From: DATKWU01 sp964653685
GTDB taxonomy: Bacteria > Patescibacteriota > Microgenomatia > PFEM01 > JAHIFH01
DNA: 64,000 nt
NCBI GenBank assembly: GCA_964653685.1
Contig: CAZZHA010000001.1
Coordinates: 1 to 64,000, forward strand
Reading direction: 5' to 3'
Positions 1-8,530 of this stretch are shown here, one piece after another. The translations under genes and the position numbers were made by a program. Position 1 is the stretch's first letter, and every line of letters begins with the position of its first letter. The notes beneath the pieces were generated by a model, which worked only from the letters and a program-made list of their open reading frames with translations, was not told the DNA's origin and did no database searches.

Positions 1-1427
1 ATATGCATGGTGATTTTTTAGCGGAGATGAAAAAGGGCAAGGGAAAATTAATCGGGGGTTTGGCTTTACTCTCTGGCTACATTAATCAGGTCCGAAAAAA
101 AGAAGAGAATGTCTTCTATGTAGTCTCTGGAGATATGGTCCAGGGTTCCTTGATTGACTCGGAATACAAAGGTATTTCGACCATTGAAATTACCAACTAT
201 TTAGCTCCGGATGTGGTCTGTTTAGGCAATCACGAGTTTGATTATGGTCTACCTCATCTGCTGTTTTTGGAAAAGATGGCCAACTTCCCAATCGTTAACG
301 CCAATCTCTACATTAAACCCTACCATAAACGTTTGATGAGCCCCTATTTAATTTTAAAAAAGGCTGGTTTTGACATTCTTTTTACCGGCATTATCACCGA
401 AAAAGTCATGGATTCGATTAAGCAGGACGAATTAATTGGCAGTTTTATTAGTCTGGAGGAAGCCAGTAACGAAGTCGGCCGGATTACCAACGCTTATAAA
501 GGCGATGACATTGATTTAACCGTGCTTTTAACCCACATCGGTTTTGATTCAGACGTCAAATTAGCGGAAATGCTCCGGCCCGAATGGGGCGTTGATTTGA
601 TTATTGGCGGTCACTCCCACACGATTTTGAAAAAACCATCAATGGTCAATGGGGTTCTGATTGCTCAGGCCGGTGTCGGCACCGACCAGATTGGCAGATT
701 TGATATTGTGGTCGATGACGACACTAATAGTATTATTGATTATCGCTGGCAGTTAATTCCAATTAACAATCAATTAGCCAAACCGGACAAAGAAATTCAG
801 AAATTCATTAATTCTTTTAAAGGCGAAGTTGATCGAAAGTATCAAACGTTAGTCTGTAAGTTTGCCCAAACTTTAACCCACCCCAAAAGAGAGATGGAAA
901 CAACTCTGGGTAATTTGATTGCCGATGCTTTTGCCCAGACAGCGGAATGTGACATTATGTTAGTGGGTAGCGGCTCGATTCGGGTCAAAAAGATGGGTCC
1001 GTTGGTGACTCTAAAAGATCTTCTCACTTGTTTCCCTTATGACGACACTCTCCAACGTTTTCAAATTACTGGTCAACAATTGAAAAAGATTTTTGCTCAC
1101 ATTATGAGAACCGAAAATCGAGACGGAGAAGGTGAATGTTACCAAACCAATCAGGGTGTCGAGGCTGTTTATCATGATCGGAGTCACCGCTTAACCTCTT
1201 TAAAATTGAAAGGCAAACCGATCAGAGACAAAGAAAAATATAGTCTTTGTCTTCAGGGTTTTCATTTTAAAAATGCCCCTGCTTACTTGAATATTAGCCA
1301 TGAGGCGTTGTTAGCCTCTGGTCAGGAAAAAATCGTCGCCACTTCGGCTCAACAGGTTTTAGAGGAATATTTGCGCAACCATCAAAATCTTAGTCGTCAA
1401 ATTGAAGGCCGGTTAGTTTATTTATGA
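1..1427 (+). CDS. 5'-nucleotidase / UshA-type metallophosphatase, 5' end cut by the window
   Basis: Two-domain nucleotidase: an N-terminal calcineurin-like metallophosphatase and a C-terminal 5'-nucleotidase domain. Such enzymes hydrolyse nucleotides or UDP-sugars outside the cytoplasm. Visible motifs are GNHEFD near residue 76, a GGHSH near residue 200 and the C-terminal substrate region with TTLGNLIADA and GSGSIR. The first bases read as the end of an Asp codon followed by Met-His, which would be the D-x-H metal motif, so the ATG at base 3 is probably internal and the true start, likely with a signal peptide, lies upstream of the window. The gene runs convergent to the minus-strand module that follows. 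Confidence 0.85.
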   Translation, partial: MHGDFLAEMKKGKGKLIGGLALLSGYINQVRKKEENVFYVVSGDMVQGSLIDSEYKGISTIEITNYLAPDVVCLGNHEFDYGLPHLLFLEKMANFPIVNANLYIKPYHKRLMSPYLILKKAGFDILFTGIITEKVMDSIKQDELIGSFISLEEASNEVGRITNAYKGDDIDLTVLLTHIGFDSDVKLAEMLRPEWGVDLIIGGHSHTILKKPSMVNGVLIAQAGVGTDQIGRFDIVVDDDTNSIIDYRWQLIPINNQLAKPDKEIQKFINSFKGEVDRKYQTLVCKFAQTLTHPKREMETTLGNLIADAFAQTAECDIMLVGSGSIRVKKMGPLVTLKDLLTCFPYDDTLQRFQITGQQLKKIFAHIMRTENRDGEGECYQTNQGVEAVYHDRSHRLTSLKLKGKPIRDKEKYSLCLQGFHFKNAPAYLNISHEALLASGQEKIVATSAQQVLEEYLRNHQNLSRQIEGRLVYL

Positions 1428-1432
1428 AAAAT

Positions 1433-1852
1433 TTAATTATTGAAAGAGGGAGTTGGCATCACGGGACTAATCTGAACGGTCTGAGCTGAAACACTACCAT
1501 CAGAGTTTTCTTGGCCAAAAACCATTACTTGTTTACCCACTTCCAAATCATCAATCACGCCTTCACTTGCCTTATTTATCTCGGTGTTATCTGAAATCAA
1601 AATAATTTTACTACCCTCATCAACTAATTTAACCGTAATGCTTTTTTCATCTCGGTTAATTATCTCTCCTCTAATTGCGCCTAATCCTCTTGGTTGAATT
1701 CCCTGGGTATCTTGTTGTCTCATTGCCCCTCTAAATTGACCAAAAGAAGGTATTTTTCTCTGCTGATACTTCATCCCAATAAAAAACCCTCCAACTCCCA
1801 TAACGATAACTAATAAAATTACTATGATTATCAGTAAACTCTTATTTTTCAT
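1433..1852 (-). CDS. Membrane-anchored OB-fold-like protein (DUF5666-like)
   Basis: 139 aa: an N-terminal transmembrane helix (about residues 4-26), a short Gln/Arg-rich linker, then a small beta-rich domain with the pattern G-x-I...SITVK...T-x-I...DLEVGKQVMVFG...DGSV, which resembles DUF5666. I place the start at the ATG preceded by GGAGG with 8-base spacing; an in-frame ATG 33 bases upstream has no such site. It is the last gene of the MacAB-like operon and lies 38 bases after the permease. An extracytoplasmic accessory role for the transporter is inference from position. Confidence 0.6.
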   Translation of the reverse strand: MKNKSLLIIIVILLVIVMGVGGFFIGMKYQQRKIPSFGQFRGAMRQQDTQGIQPRGLGAIRGEIINRDEKSITVKLVDEGSKIILISDNTEINKASEGVIDDLEVGKQVMVFGQENSDGSVSAQTVQISPVMPTPSFNN

Positions 1853-1890
1853 TTTCATCACCTCCTTTTCTTTAATTTTATTCATATTTT

Positions 1891-3114
1891 TTATTCGTAT
1901 CTTAGAGCCTCTATTGGCGATAAATTAGAAGCCTTATAAGCAGGATAAAAACCAAAAACAATACCAATAGCGGCCGAGACACTAAAAGCCAGAAGATAAG
2001 AAAGAGAAGAAAAAGCCCAAGGAACATTGACTAGCCTGACTAAAATAAAGGAAATAAGGGTCCCTAAGATCACTCCTAAAAGGCCCCCGGCACCAGTTAA
2101 AATAACACTCTCCATTAGAAATTGAGTAATTAGGTCTTTCTTTTTGGCTCCTAAAGCCTTTCTTAATCCGATTTCCCGGGTCCTCTCAATCACAGAAACA
2201 AGCATAATATTCATAATCCCAATTCCCCCGACTAAAAGGGAAATGGCCGCAATTCCGGAAAGAAGAGAGGTGAAAGTCGAGGTTACCTCTGTCATCGCTC
2301 CAATAATATCTTCCTGAGAGCTGATCGAAAAGTCTGCCTGAGTTGGGTCAGAGAGTTTATGTCTGGCCAAAAGGAAATAACCAACTTCATTCTTGGCCTG
2401 GTCCATTAAATCCTCACTTTTAGCAGCAATATAAATTGAACTAACATAGTCTTGACCAAAAACCTGTTTCTGGGCAGTGGTCAAGGGAATAATAACAATA
2501 TCATCTTGACTAAGGAAACCTATCCCGCCTTTAGCTTGAGTTACCCCAATAATTTTGAAATTAATTTGATTAATTCTAATACTTTCACCCACCGGATTAG
2601 CCCCTTCACCAAAAAGATCAGTTACTACTTGGGAACCTAAGATGGCGACTTTTGTTTGACTATCAAGATCTCGTTGGGTGAGAAAAACACCACTCTCCAT
2701 TTCTATCTTTCTAATTTGGGCATAGGCGGACATCACTCCAGTAACTCTAGTATTGGTATTATTTCTGCCAGCCACTACTTGACTGTTTCGAGATAATTCG
2801 GCCGAAACCGCCTCAACACTAGTAATTTGAGGCGAGTCAATAATTGCCTTGGCGTCTTCATAAGTGAGAGTGGTCATGCTGCCAGATTGTCCGCGGACCC
2901 CACTCACCGTCTGGGCTCCAGGTGAAACAGTTAAAAGATTTGAACCAAGCGACTGAATTTGGGAAGCAACTGCTTTTTGCGACCCTTGACCCAAAGTCAT
3001 TAAAGCAATTACCGCGGCGATACCAACGACAATCCCTAGAATAGCCAAACCAGTCCGGGTTTTATTCAAAGTTAAAGCTTCAAAACTAGTAGTAAGAGTT
3101 TCTTCAAAATCCAT
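1891..3114 (-). CDS. MacB-type ABC transporter permease
   Basis: 407 aa with the MacB/FtsX layout: one N-terminal transmembrane helix (about residues 20-45), a large extracytoplasmic MacB_PCD-type domain, then three C-terminal helices of the FtsX domain with the sequence EIGLRKALGAKKKDLITQF between helices. MacB-type permeases transmit ATP hydrolysis mechanically across the membrane to drive efflux of peptides, macrolides or lipids rather than forming a channel. It is adjacent to its ATPase (stop and start touch). The substrate cannot be read from the sequence. A monoderm CPR cell would have no TolC partner, which fits the absence of an outer-membrane gene here. Confidence 0.88.
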   Translation of the reverse strand: MDFEETLTTSFEALTLNKTRTGLAILGIVVGIAAVIALMTLGQGSQKAVASQIQSLGSNLLTVSPGAQTVSGVRGQSGSMTTLTYEDAKAIIDSPQITSVEAVSAELSRNSQVVAGRNNTNTRVTGVMSAYAQIRKIEMESGVFLTQRDLDSQTKVAILGSQVVTDLFGEGANPVGESIRINQINFKIIGVTQAKGGIGFLSQDDIVIIPLTTAQKQVFGQDYVSSIYIAAKSEDLMDQAKNEVGYFLLARHKLSDPTQADFSISSQEDIIGAMTEVTSTFTSLLSGIAAISLLVGGIGIMNIMLVSVIERTREIGLRKALGAKKKDLITQFLMESVILTGAGGLLGVILGTLISFILVRLVNVPWAFSSLSYLLAFSVSAAIGIVFGFYPAYKASNLSPIEALRYE

Positions 3115-3813
3115 TTAATTATTCGCCCGCTTTTGATAATGATTAAAAATATCTTTGACCACTTTGCCATCACGAAGATAAATAGCCCGCTTAGCGAATT
3201 TGGCAATCTGAATTTCGTGAGTAACCAAGACAATGGTGTGGCCTGATTTATTCAAATCTTGGAGAATTTCCATGATTTCTTCTCCCGATTTGGTATCCAA
3301 ATTGCCAGTTGGTTCATCCGCAAAAATCACTGAGGGGTTAGTTATCAGAGCCCGGGCAATGGCGACTCTTTGAATTTCTCCCCCAGATAGTTGGTTAGGT
3401 CTATTACTAAGCTTATCTTCTAAGCCAACCAGGCTTAAGGCTTTTTTGGCTCGCCTTATCCTTTCCTTTTTTTCAACTCCAGCATAAACTAAGGGAATCA
3501 TGATATTTTTGAGAGCAGTGACTCGGGGAAGTAAATTAAAAGCCTGAAAGACAAAGCCAATGTTTTTGTTTCTAATTTCAGAAAGTTCATCATCCGAAAG
3601 TTTAGAAACATCCTTTCCTTCTAAAAAATAGGCACCTGAGGTTGGCGTATCCAGAGCCCCTAAAAGATGCATCAGGGTTGATTTGCCTGAACCAGAGGGT
3701 CCCATAATTGCGATAAACTCTCCTTTTTTAATTTCCAGAGAAACGTCTTTAAGGGCAATTGTCTTTACGGCATCATTTTTATAGATTTTGGTTAAATTAA
3801 CCGTCTTAATCAT
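3115..3813 (-). CDS. MacB/LolD-type ABC transporter ATPase
   Basis: 232 aa, the normal length for this family. Walker A is GPSGSGKST at residues 38-46, the Q-loop is in GFVFQAFNLLPRVTALKN, the signature is LSGGEIQRVAIARALI, and Walker B is VIFADEPTGNLD followed by the H-loop VTHE. These place it with the LolD/MacB ATPases that power FtsX-like permeases. The start overlaps the stop of the adaptor gene by 4 bases and its stop abuts the permease start, so adaptor, ATPase and permease are translationally coupled. Confidence 0.92.
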   Translation of the reverse strand: MIKTVNLTKIYKNDAVKTIALKDVSLEIKKGEFIAIMGPSGSGKSTLMHLLGALDTPTSGAYFLEGKDVSKLSDDELSEIRNKNIGFVFQAFNLLPRVTALKNIMIPLVYAGVEKKERIRRAKKALSLVGLEDKLSNRPNQLSGGEIQRVAIARALITNPSVIFADEPTGNLDTKSGEEIMEILQDLNKSGHTIVLVTHEIQIAKFAKRAIYLRDGKVVKDIFNHYQKRANN

Positions 3814-5060
3814 CTTTTTACTTCAAATCCCCCGCCTGGCATAATCCCTCTCAAGCCACTACTACTGAAGGAAGTTTCTTCACCGGTCACTGTTTCACTG
3901 GTAATAACTGTCTCGCCTTCATTAAGGCCACTGATAATCTCCGCCTGATCGGAATTCTCCAATCCTACTTCTACTTCTCTTTCTTGCTCTTCGCCATTAA
4001 CTAAAACCTTAACTATTGTTTGGCCGGCTTGAGTTTTGATGGCTTGGGAGGGTACCCAAAGAACGTTCTCTTTTATTTCAGTAATAATTTCGGCTGTCGC
4101 TGTCATATTAGGCAGAATTTGTTCAGAACTAATATCAAACTGAATAATGATTGGATAAGTGGTCACCCCACTGGTTACGTTTCCAATCCGATCAACACTG
4201 ACCACTTTGCCGGTAAAAGTTTTACCAGCCAGGCTGTCCAAGGTAATGGTTGCCTTTTGGCCTGTCTTTACCTGCAAAATATCAATTTCTGAAAGGTTGA
4301 ACGAAGCTAAAGGAGTTCCTTCGGATTCTATAGTCGCTATTCTTAGACTTGCTCGGGTATCACTAGTAGTATCCTGAGAGCCAAAGTTCATTCCCTCTGC
4401 GATAGTAATACTAGTAATCACACCTGGGGCTGGAGCGACAATGACTGGTGAACTTGATTGATAATCAAGAGCTGCCGAAGACAATTTTGCTTTAGATGTT
4501 TGGATCGCGTCATAGGCATTATCATTGGCAACTTCTGCCTTGGTGCGTGTTTCCTTCATTGTAAAAGTTTCATCTTCATCATGTCCTTTAATTTCGTCAT
4601 AGGTTTTTTCAAGAGTTACCTGGGCTGAGCGATAACTATTTTCAGCACTCTTAAGCGAATTAACGGCGCTGATATAACTCGCATAGGCTGAGACATGAGC
4701 TTGATTTCCTTCTGTATCTAAAGCAATTTCAGCTATTTTCTGACCCTTAATCACTGTCGCTCCTTCGCTAACATAAACACCCTTTACCACTCCGGTTGCA
4801 GAAGTAGTGACTGAGAAAGTGTTTGCAGTTAAAACAGTTCCTGCTGTACTAATAGAAGAAATAATCGTTCCTTTTTGAACCTCGGCTGTTTGTAATTGGG
4901 GTTGTTTTTCTCCATTAGCCAAAACACGCCAGCTAACTATTATCGCCAAAAGCAAAATAATTGCCACTACCGCCGTTTTTTTGCGACTCCTAAATATTTT
5001 TTTAAACATCGCTATTATTTTGTCTTTTTTTATTATTGCTGTTACTTTTTCCAAATTCAT
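3810..5060 (-). CDS. MacA-like (HlyD/RND family) membrane fusion adaptor
   Basis: 416 aa from the ATG chosen here. It has an N-terminal transmembrane helix just after a basic stretch, a split lipoyl/biotinyl-like domain (TVLTANTFSVTT and later APAPGVITSITIAEG), an intervening helical hairpin, a beta-barrel and a membrane-proximal domain ending in a Gly-rich tail. This is the MacA architecture; such adaptors bind MacB and guide substrate outward. The frame stays open upstream into the preceding gene and across a strong hairpin, but that stretch looks non-coding. A second start at 5009 (399 aa, MFKKIF) is equally possible, as neither has a clear Shine-Dalgarno site. Confidence 0.85.
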   Translation of the reverse strand: MNLEKVTAIIKKDKIIAMFKKIFRSRKKTAVVAIILLLAIIVSWRVLANGEKQPQLQTAEVQKGTIISSISTAGTVLTANTFSVTTSATGVVKGVYVSEGATVIKGQKIAEIALDTEGNQAHVSAYASYISAVNSLKSAENSYRSAQVTLEKTYDEIKGHDEDETFTMKETRTKAEVANDNAYDAIQTSKAKLSSAALDYQSSSPVIVAPAPGVITSITIAEGMNFGSQDTTSDTRASLRIATIESEGTPLASFNLSEIDILQVKTGQKATITLDSLAGKTFTGKVVSVDRIGNVTSGVTTYPIIIQFDISSEQILPNMTATAEIITEIKENVLWVPSQAIKTQAGQTIVKVLVNGEEQEREVEVGLENSDQAEIISGLNEGETVITSETVTGEETSFSSSGLRGIMPGGGFEVKR

Positions 5061-5101
5061 TGGATGTAATTTATAAAAGCAAACTGAGAAAAGGCTGAGA
5101 A

Positions 5102-5137
5102 CAAGACACTCCCTAGGGCAGGCTAGAGAGTGTCTTG
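5102..5137 (-). terminator. Strong hairpin inside the MacAB operon
   Basis: Inverted repeat with arms CAAGACACTCTCTAG and CTAGGGAGTGTCTTG (one mismatch) around a short loop, between the stop of the secreted helical protein and the adaptor start. No clean U-tract follows on the minus strand (a TTTT appears about 10 bases on), so it is more likely a partial terminator or mRNA 3'-end stabiliser that lowers expression of the transporter relative to the first gene. Confidence 0.5.
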
Positions 5138-5154
5138 AACAGGCGAAGGGCTGT

Positions 5155-5622
5155 TTACTCAAAACCACCAAAAGGACGGCCTGGACCAAAGCCGCGACCG
5201 CCAAAAAGGTACTTCAGATCAATTCCGTTTTCTTCGGCCCAAGATTCCATTTCTTTCTTGTGCTTTTCCATTACTGTTCTTCTTTCTTCAAGAGAAAGAC
5301 CCTCTAATTCTCCAGGTTTCTCTTGTACTTCTGCCTTCTTGGTTAAAATTAGCTGCTTTTGGTCTTCAGTCAAATCACCGTTCTCAACCGCCTCACTCAG
5401 CTTGTCCTCAAAACGAGTTTGGTTTTCAATCCGCCGTTCTTCTCTCTCTTCGTCAAAAACAGCCTTGACTTCTTCTTCATTAAGGCCAAAGCGTTCGACT
5501 AATTTTTGAACAATAGGTGGATATTGGCTTAGCTCATCTTCTGCATACACCTTAGCAGAACCATAGGCAACAAAACCAAGCAAAGCTAAACCAAAAATGG
5601 GGATAATTAAATGTTTCTTCAT
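5155..5622 (-). CDS. Secreted helical protein (DUF2680 / Spy-LTXXQ-like)
   Basis: 155 aa. Signal peptide MKKHLIIP...VYA, then an almost wholly helical, highly charged body (LVERFGLNEEEVKAVFDEER, DLTEDQKQLILTKK) ending in a Gly/Phe/Arg tail. The pattern of a short L-T/N-E-E-Q-type helix pair resembles DUF2680 and the CpxP/Spy family of extracytoplasmic chaperone-sensors; the assignment is by style, not a firm match. The start is set by AGGAGG 7 bases before the ATG. It is the first gene of the MacAB-like operon, directly downstream of the two-component genes, which suggests that it is a sensor or modulator of that pathway. Confidence 0.55.
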   Translation of the reverse strand: MKKHLIIPIFGLALLGFVAYGSAKVYAEDELSQYPPIVQKLVERFGLNEEEVKAVFDEEREERRIENQTRFEDKLSEAVENGDLTEDQKQLILTKKAEVQEKPGELEGLSLEERRTVMEKHKKEMESWAEENGIDLKYLFGGRGFGPGRPFGGFE

Positions 5623-5713
5623 CTTTTCACCTCCTCTCTCCCAATAATTCAAATAACTTTTAACAAGCCGAATAATAAACGACTAACCTAAGAAAATGCT
5701 TAGAAAAAAATCT

Positions 5714-6772
5714 TCAGGAACGCTTTAGAGGAAATTTGATAGTAAAAGTGGTCCCCTTCTTTAAAACACTAGAAACAGCAACAGTGCCCTGGTGAATTTC
5801 GATAATTTTTCTAGCCAACGACAAACCTAGCCCAAAACCAAAAGCCTTACTTTTTGAACGGGATTGGTCCACTCGGTAAAACCGGTCAAAAATATGAGGC
5901 AGGTCTTCTTTGGCAATCCCCAACCCCGTATCTTTTATTTTGATCAATAAGGATTTTTTATTTACCTTCGTTTCTATGGTTATCTTACCGTTTTTAGGAG
6001 TATATTTAATGGCATTATCTAAAAAAATTAACATCATTTCTTCGAAACTTTCTTCATTGGCCCAAATTGTTTGTTTTCTGACATTCACTTCTATTTTGAT
6101 CTTTTTCTTTTTAGCTAAGGGCAAAACCTTTCGACAGACTTTTTTAATCAGTTTAGTTGCATCGACCTTCTTGAAGCTAAGATTTTGACCATTATTTTGG
6201 TAATGAGCCAAACTCAAGAGGTTATTAGACAAAGATTGAAGGCCATCAATATCCTCCAAATTACTTTTTATCACCTTTTTGCTTTCCTTAAGAGATAGCT
6301 TCTTATCCCTTAAAGCTACTTCCATTGAGGTTTTTAAAGCGGTTAAGGGAGTTAAAAGCTCATGGGAAGCATCAGCCACAAATCTTTTTTGTTCTTCCAT
6401 GGCCTTTTCGATCGGTCGAAGGGTTTTTCCGGCTAAAAAATAACCTGCCAAAGCAGAAACAACTAAAACCCCGCTATTTATCATTAATAGGTTAAGTAAT
6501 AATCTTTTTCTAGCTGCTTCTAGATCTTCAACAAGAAAAAAACGGGGAGCTATCTCTTTTAAGCGTAATGGTAAATCTTCTGGTTGTTCTGGAAAAGTTT
6601 GAGGTAAAGGAACGTCAAACTCCTCGGCTCTAAACCTTAACTCTGCTCGACGAAAACCTCTTTCTAATTCCCCCACCATACCTCTATAAATCGCAATACT
6701 GAAAGAAAGGCTAATGAACATAATGATAAAAAGATACCAGCCAGTTAATTTTAGTCTTGCTGATTTAAACAT
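5714..6772 (-). CDS. Sensor histidine kinase
   Basis: 352 aa. Two transmembrane helices (about 9-30 and 91-114) enclose a short extracytoplasmic loop of about 60 residues; a HisKA domain follows with H-box SHELLTPLTALK (phospho-acceptor His137), then a HATPase domain with N-box DNAIKYTPKNG, G1 DTGLGI and G2 FGLGLSLA. It phosphorylates the adjacent OmpR-type regulator. The ATG used here overlaps the regulator stop by 8 bases and has GGAG 9 bases upstream; a TTG further upstream is less likely. No separate HAMP domain is evident. Confidence 0.92.
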   Translation of the reverse strand: MFKSARLKLTGWYLFIIMFISLSFSIAIYRGMVGELERGFRRAELRFRAEEFDVPLPQTFPEQPEDLPLRLKEIAPRFFLVEDLEAARKRLLLNLLMINSGVLVVSALAGYFLAGKTLRPIEKAMEEQKRFVADASHELLTPLTALKTSMEVALRDKKLSLKESKKVIKSNLEDIDGLQSLSNNLLSLAHYQNNGQNLSFKKVDATKLIKKVCRKVLPLAKKKKIKIEVNVRKQTIWANEESFEEMMLIFLDNAIKYTPKNGKITIETKVNKKSLLIKIKDTGLGIAKEDLPHIFDRFYRVDQSRSKSKAFGFGLGLSLARKIIEIHQGTVAVSSVLKKGTTFTIKFPLKRS

Positions 6773-7454
6773 GGCTTTTTTCTCCAATTTTATAGCCAAA
6801 ACCTCTGATAGTCTGAATTAGAGGAGCTTTATTTTTAAAAGGTTTATCAATCTTATTTCTTAAATAACCAATATAAACTTCAACTGTATTAGGTAAGATA
6901 TCGGCGTCATAGTCCCAAACATGATTAATAATTTGTTCCTTAGTAAGGATTTCATTTTTGTGTCTTAAAAGATATTCCAAAAGAGCAAATTCTTTTCTCG
7001 ACAACTTAGTCTTTTTCGTTCCCCGTTTGACTTCGTAAGTTAAGATATTAAGAGTCAGATCATTACAAGTCAGAATGTTATCTAAGGCTTGTTTTGGTCT
7101 CCGGCTTAAGGCTTTAAGCCGAGCCAAAAGCTCGGCAAAAGCGAACGGCTTAACTAAATAATCATCGGCCCCAGCGTTTAAGCCTTTAACTTTATCTTCT
7201 AGTTGGCCTTTGGCGGTTAACATTAAAATGGGAGTATGAATCTTCTCTTCTTTCCGTAACTTCTGACAGAGCTCCAAACCGTCCATTTCAGGCAACATTA
7301 AGTCTAAAATAATAACATCATATTCTTCGGTGGCGGCTAAATCAAAACCCTGTTTGCCATCATAAGCAATGTCAACCGCATAAGATTCCTGCTCTAAGCC
7401 TTTTTTAATAGAATTAGCTATTTTATGTTCATCTTCAATAACAAGAATTCTCAT
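6765..7454 (-). CDS. OmpR/PhoB-family response regulator
   Basis: 229 aa: receiver domain with acidic pocket EDE, phospho-acceptor Asp51 in VIILDLMLPEMDG, switch Thr in MLTAKG and conserved Lys in DDYLVKPF, then a winged-helix DNA-binding domain ending TIRGFGYKIG. It heads the regulator-kinase pair and lies just upstream of the MacAB-like operon on the same strand, which is its most likely target. A GGAGG lies too far (about 25 bases) from the ATG to decide the start, and an in-frame TAA closes the frame just upstream. Confidence 0.93.
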   Translation of the reverse strand: MRILVIEDEHKIANSIKKGLEQESYAVDIAYDGKQGFDLAATEEYDVIILDLMLPEMDGLELCQKLRKEEKIHTPILMLTAKGQLEDKVKGLNAGADDYLVKPFAFAELLARLKALSRRPKQALDNILTCNDLTLNILTYEVKRGTKKTKLSRKEFALLEYLLRHKNEILTKEQIINHVWDYDADILPNTVEVYIGYLRNKIDKPFKNKAPLIQTIRGFGYKIGEKSHV

Positions 7455-7623
7455 TTTAATAAGAAGATATTAAACTTCACCTCCCAGCTTTTATAATGCC
7501 GTATATTATACATCGAAACTGAAAAATAGCTGAGAGAATTAAAAATTTTAACTCTTGACTTTTTGGGAAAAAGATTTTACTGTTAATTTAATATTCAATC
7601 TGCCCCCTAAAAGTTTAAGCCGA

Positions 7624-7629
7624 TAAACT
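7624..7629 (+). promoter_or_regulatory. Candidate -10 box for pyrF-pyrE
   Basis: TAAACT lies 7 bases before the pyrF ATG with no Shine-Dalgarno sequence between, so transcription would begin at or next to the start codon. A TTGACT at 7555-7560 further up could serve another start. Placement matches the other leaderless-type promoters in this window. Confidence 0.4.
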
Positions 7630-7636
7630 AAATAAG

Positions 7637-8527
7637 ATGCCAAGGTCAAGAGAAATTCCTCTATCTGAATCTTTAAAAACCCCTAAATCTGAATTTGTTG
7701 CCAAACTAGAGAATCGTTGGCAACAAGGAAATTTTGTTTGCGTTGGTCTTGATTCAGACATCTCTAAAATTCCCCGTTATGGAGTTAACGGATTAACCAC
7801 TGCCTCTCCTGAAGATATAATAGCTGCATTTAATAGACAAATTGTTGAGGCAACTTATGATTTAGTTTGTGCTTACAAACCTAATAGTGCTTTTTATGAA
7901 GCTCAAGGTGTACCAGGACTAAAGGCTTTAGCCAGTACCGTAAAATTTATTAAACAACATTATCCAGACATTCCTGTTATCCTTGATGCCAAAAGAGCTG
8001 ATATTGGTAACACCAACCTTGGTTATGTCCGAGCCGCTTTTGATGAATTAGGGGTAGACGCGATTACTGTTCATCCCTATCTTGGTAAAGAAGCCTTAAA
8101 ACCATTCTTAGATCGTCAAGATAAAGGCATTATCGTTTTAGCCAGAACTTCTAATGCTGGTGCCGGAGAATTTCAAGACCTTCCGGTTGGCGAAAATCAA
8201 GAACCACTCTATCAAGTGGTGGCAAGAAATGTAGCTGAATCCTGGAATGAAAATGGTAATTGTGCCATCGTTGCTGGTGCTACTTATCCTCAAGAACTAG
8301 CTGGAATTAGAGCTGTTGTTGGCGATATGCCGATTCTTATTCCTGGTATTGGTGCTCAAAGCGGTGATGTTGAGGCCAGCGTCAAAGCAGGTAAAGATAG
8401 TCGCAATTGGGGAATGATTATCAATTCTTCACGAGGGATTATCTTTGCTTCAAGCGGAGCAGATTTTGCTTTGGCAGCGAGAAGAGAGACCGAAAAATTA
8501 AGAGAAGCAATTAATCTATATAGATAG
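7637..8527 (+). CDS. pyrF: Orotidine 5'-phosphate decarboxylase
   Basis: 296 aa, the longer (subfamily 2) type of OMP decarboxylase, which converts OMP to UMP in the last step of pyrimidine synthesis. The catalytic motif VILDAKRADIGNT has Asp117, Lys119 and Asp122. VCVGLDSD near residue 35, HPYLG and the phosphate-binding PGIGAQSGD near the C-terminus are all present. pyrE starts 3 bases after the stop, so the pair is one transcript. No Shine-Dalgarno site is visible before the ATG. Confidence 0.93.
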   Translation: MPRSREIPLSESLKTPKSEFVAKLENRWQQGNFVCVGLDSDISKIPRYGVNGLTTASPEDIIAAFNRQIVEATYDLVCAYKPNSAFYEAQGVPGLKALASTVKFIKQHYPDIPVILDAKRADIGNTNLGYVRAAFDELGVDAITVHPYLGKEALKPFLDRQDKGIIVLARTSNAGAGEFQDLPVGENQEPLYQVVARNVAESWNENGNCAIVAGATYPQELAGIRAVVGDMPILIPGIGAQSGDVEASVKAGKDSRNWGMIINSSRGIIFASSGADFALAARRETEKLREAINLYR

Positions 8528-8530
8528 ATA

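Noticed and set aside
3810..5204. A longer MacA-like protein starting at 5204
   Set aside because: The extra 48 residues would overlap the secreted protein gene and run through the 5102-5137 hairpin; they are low-quality Cys-rich sequence with no transmembrane or lipoyl features of the family.
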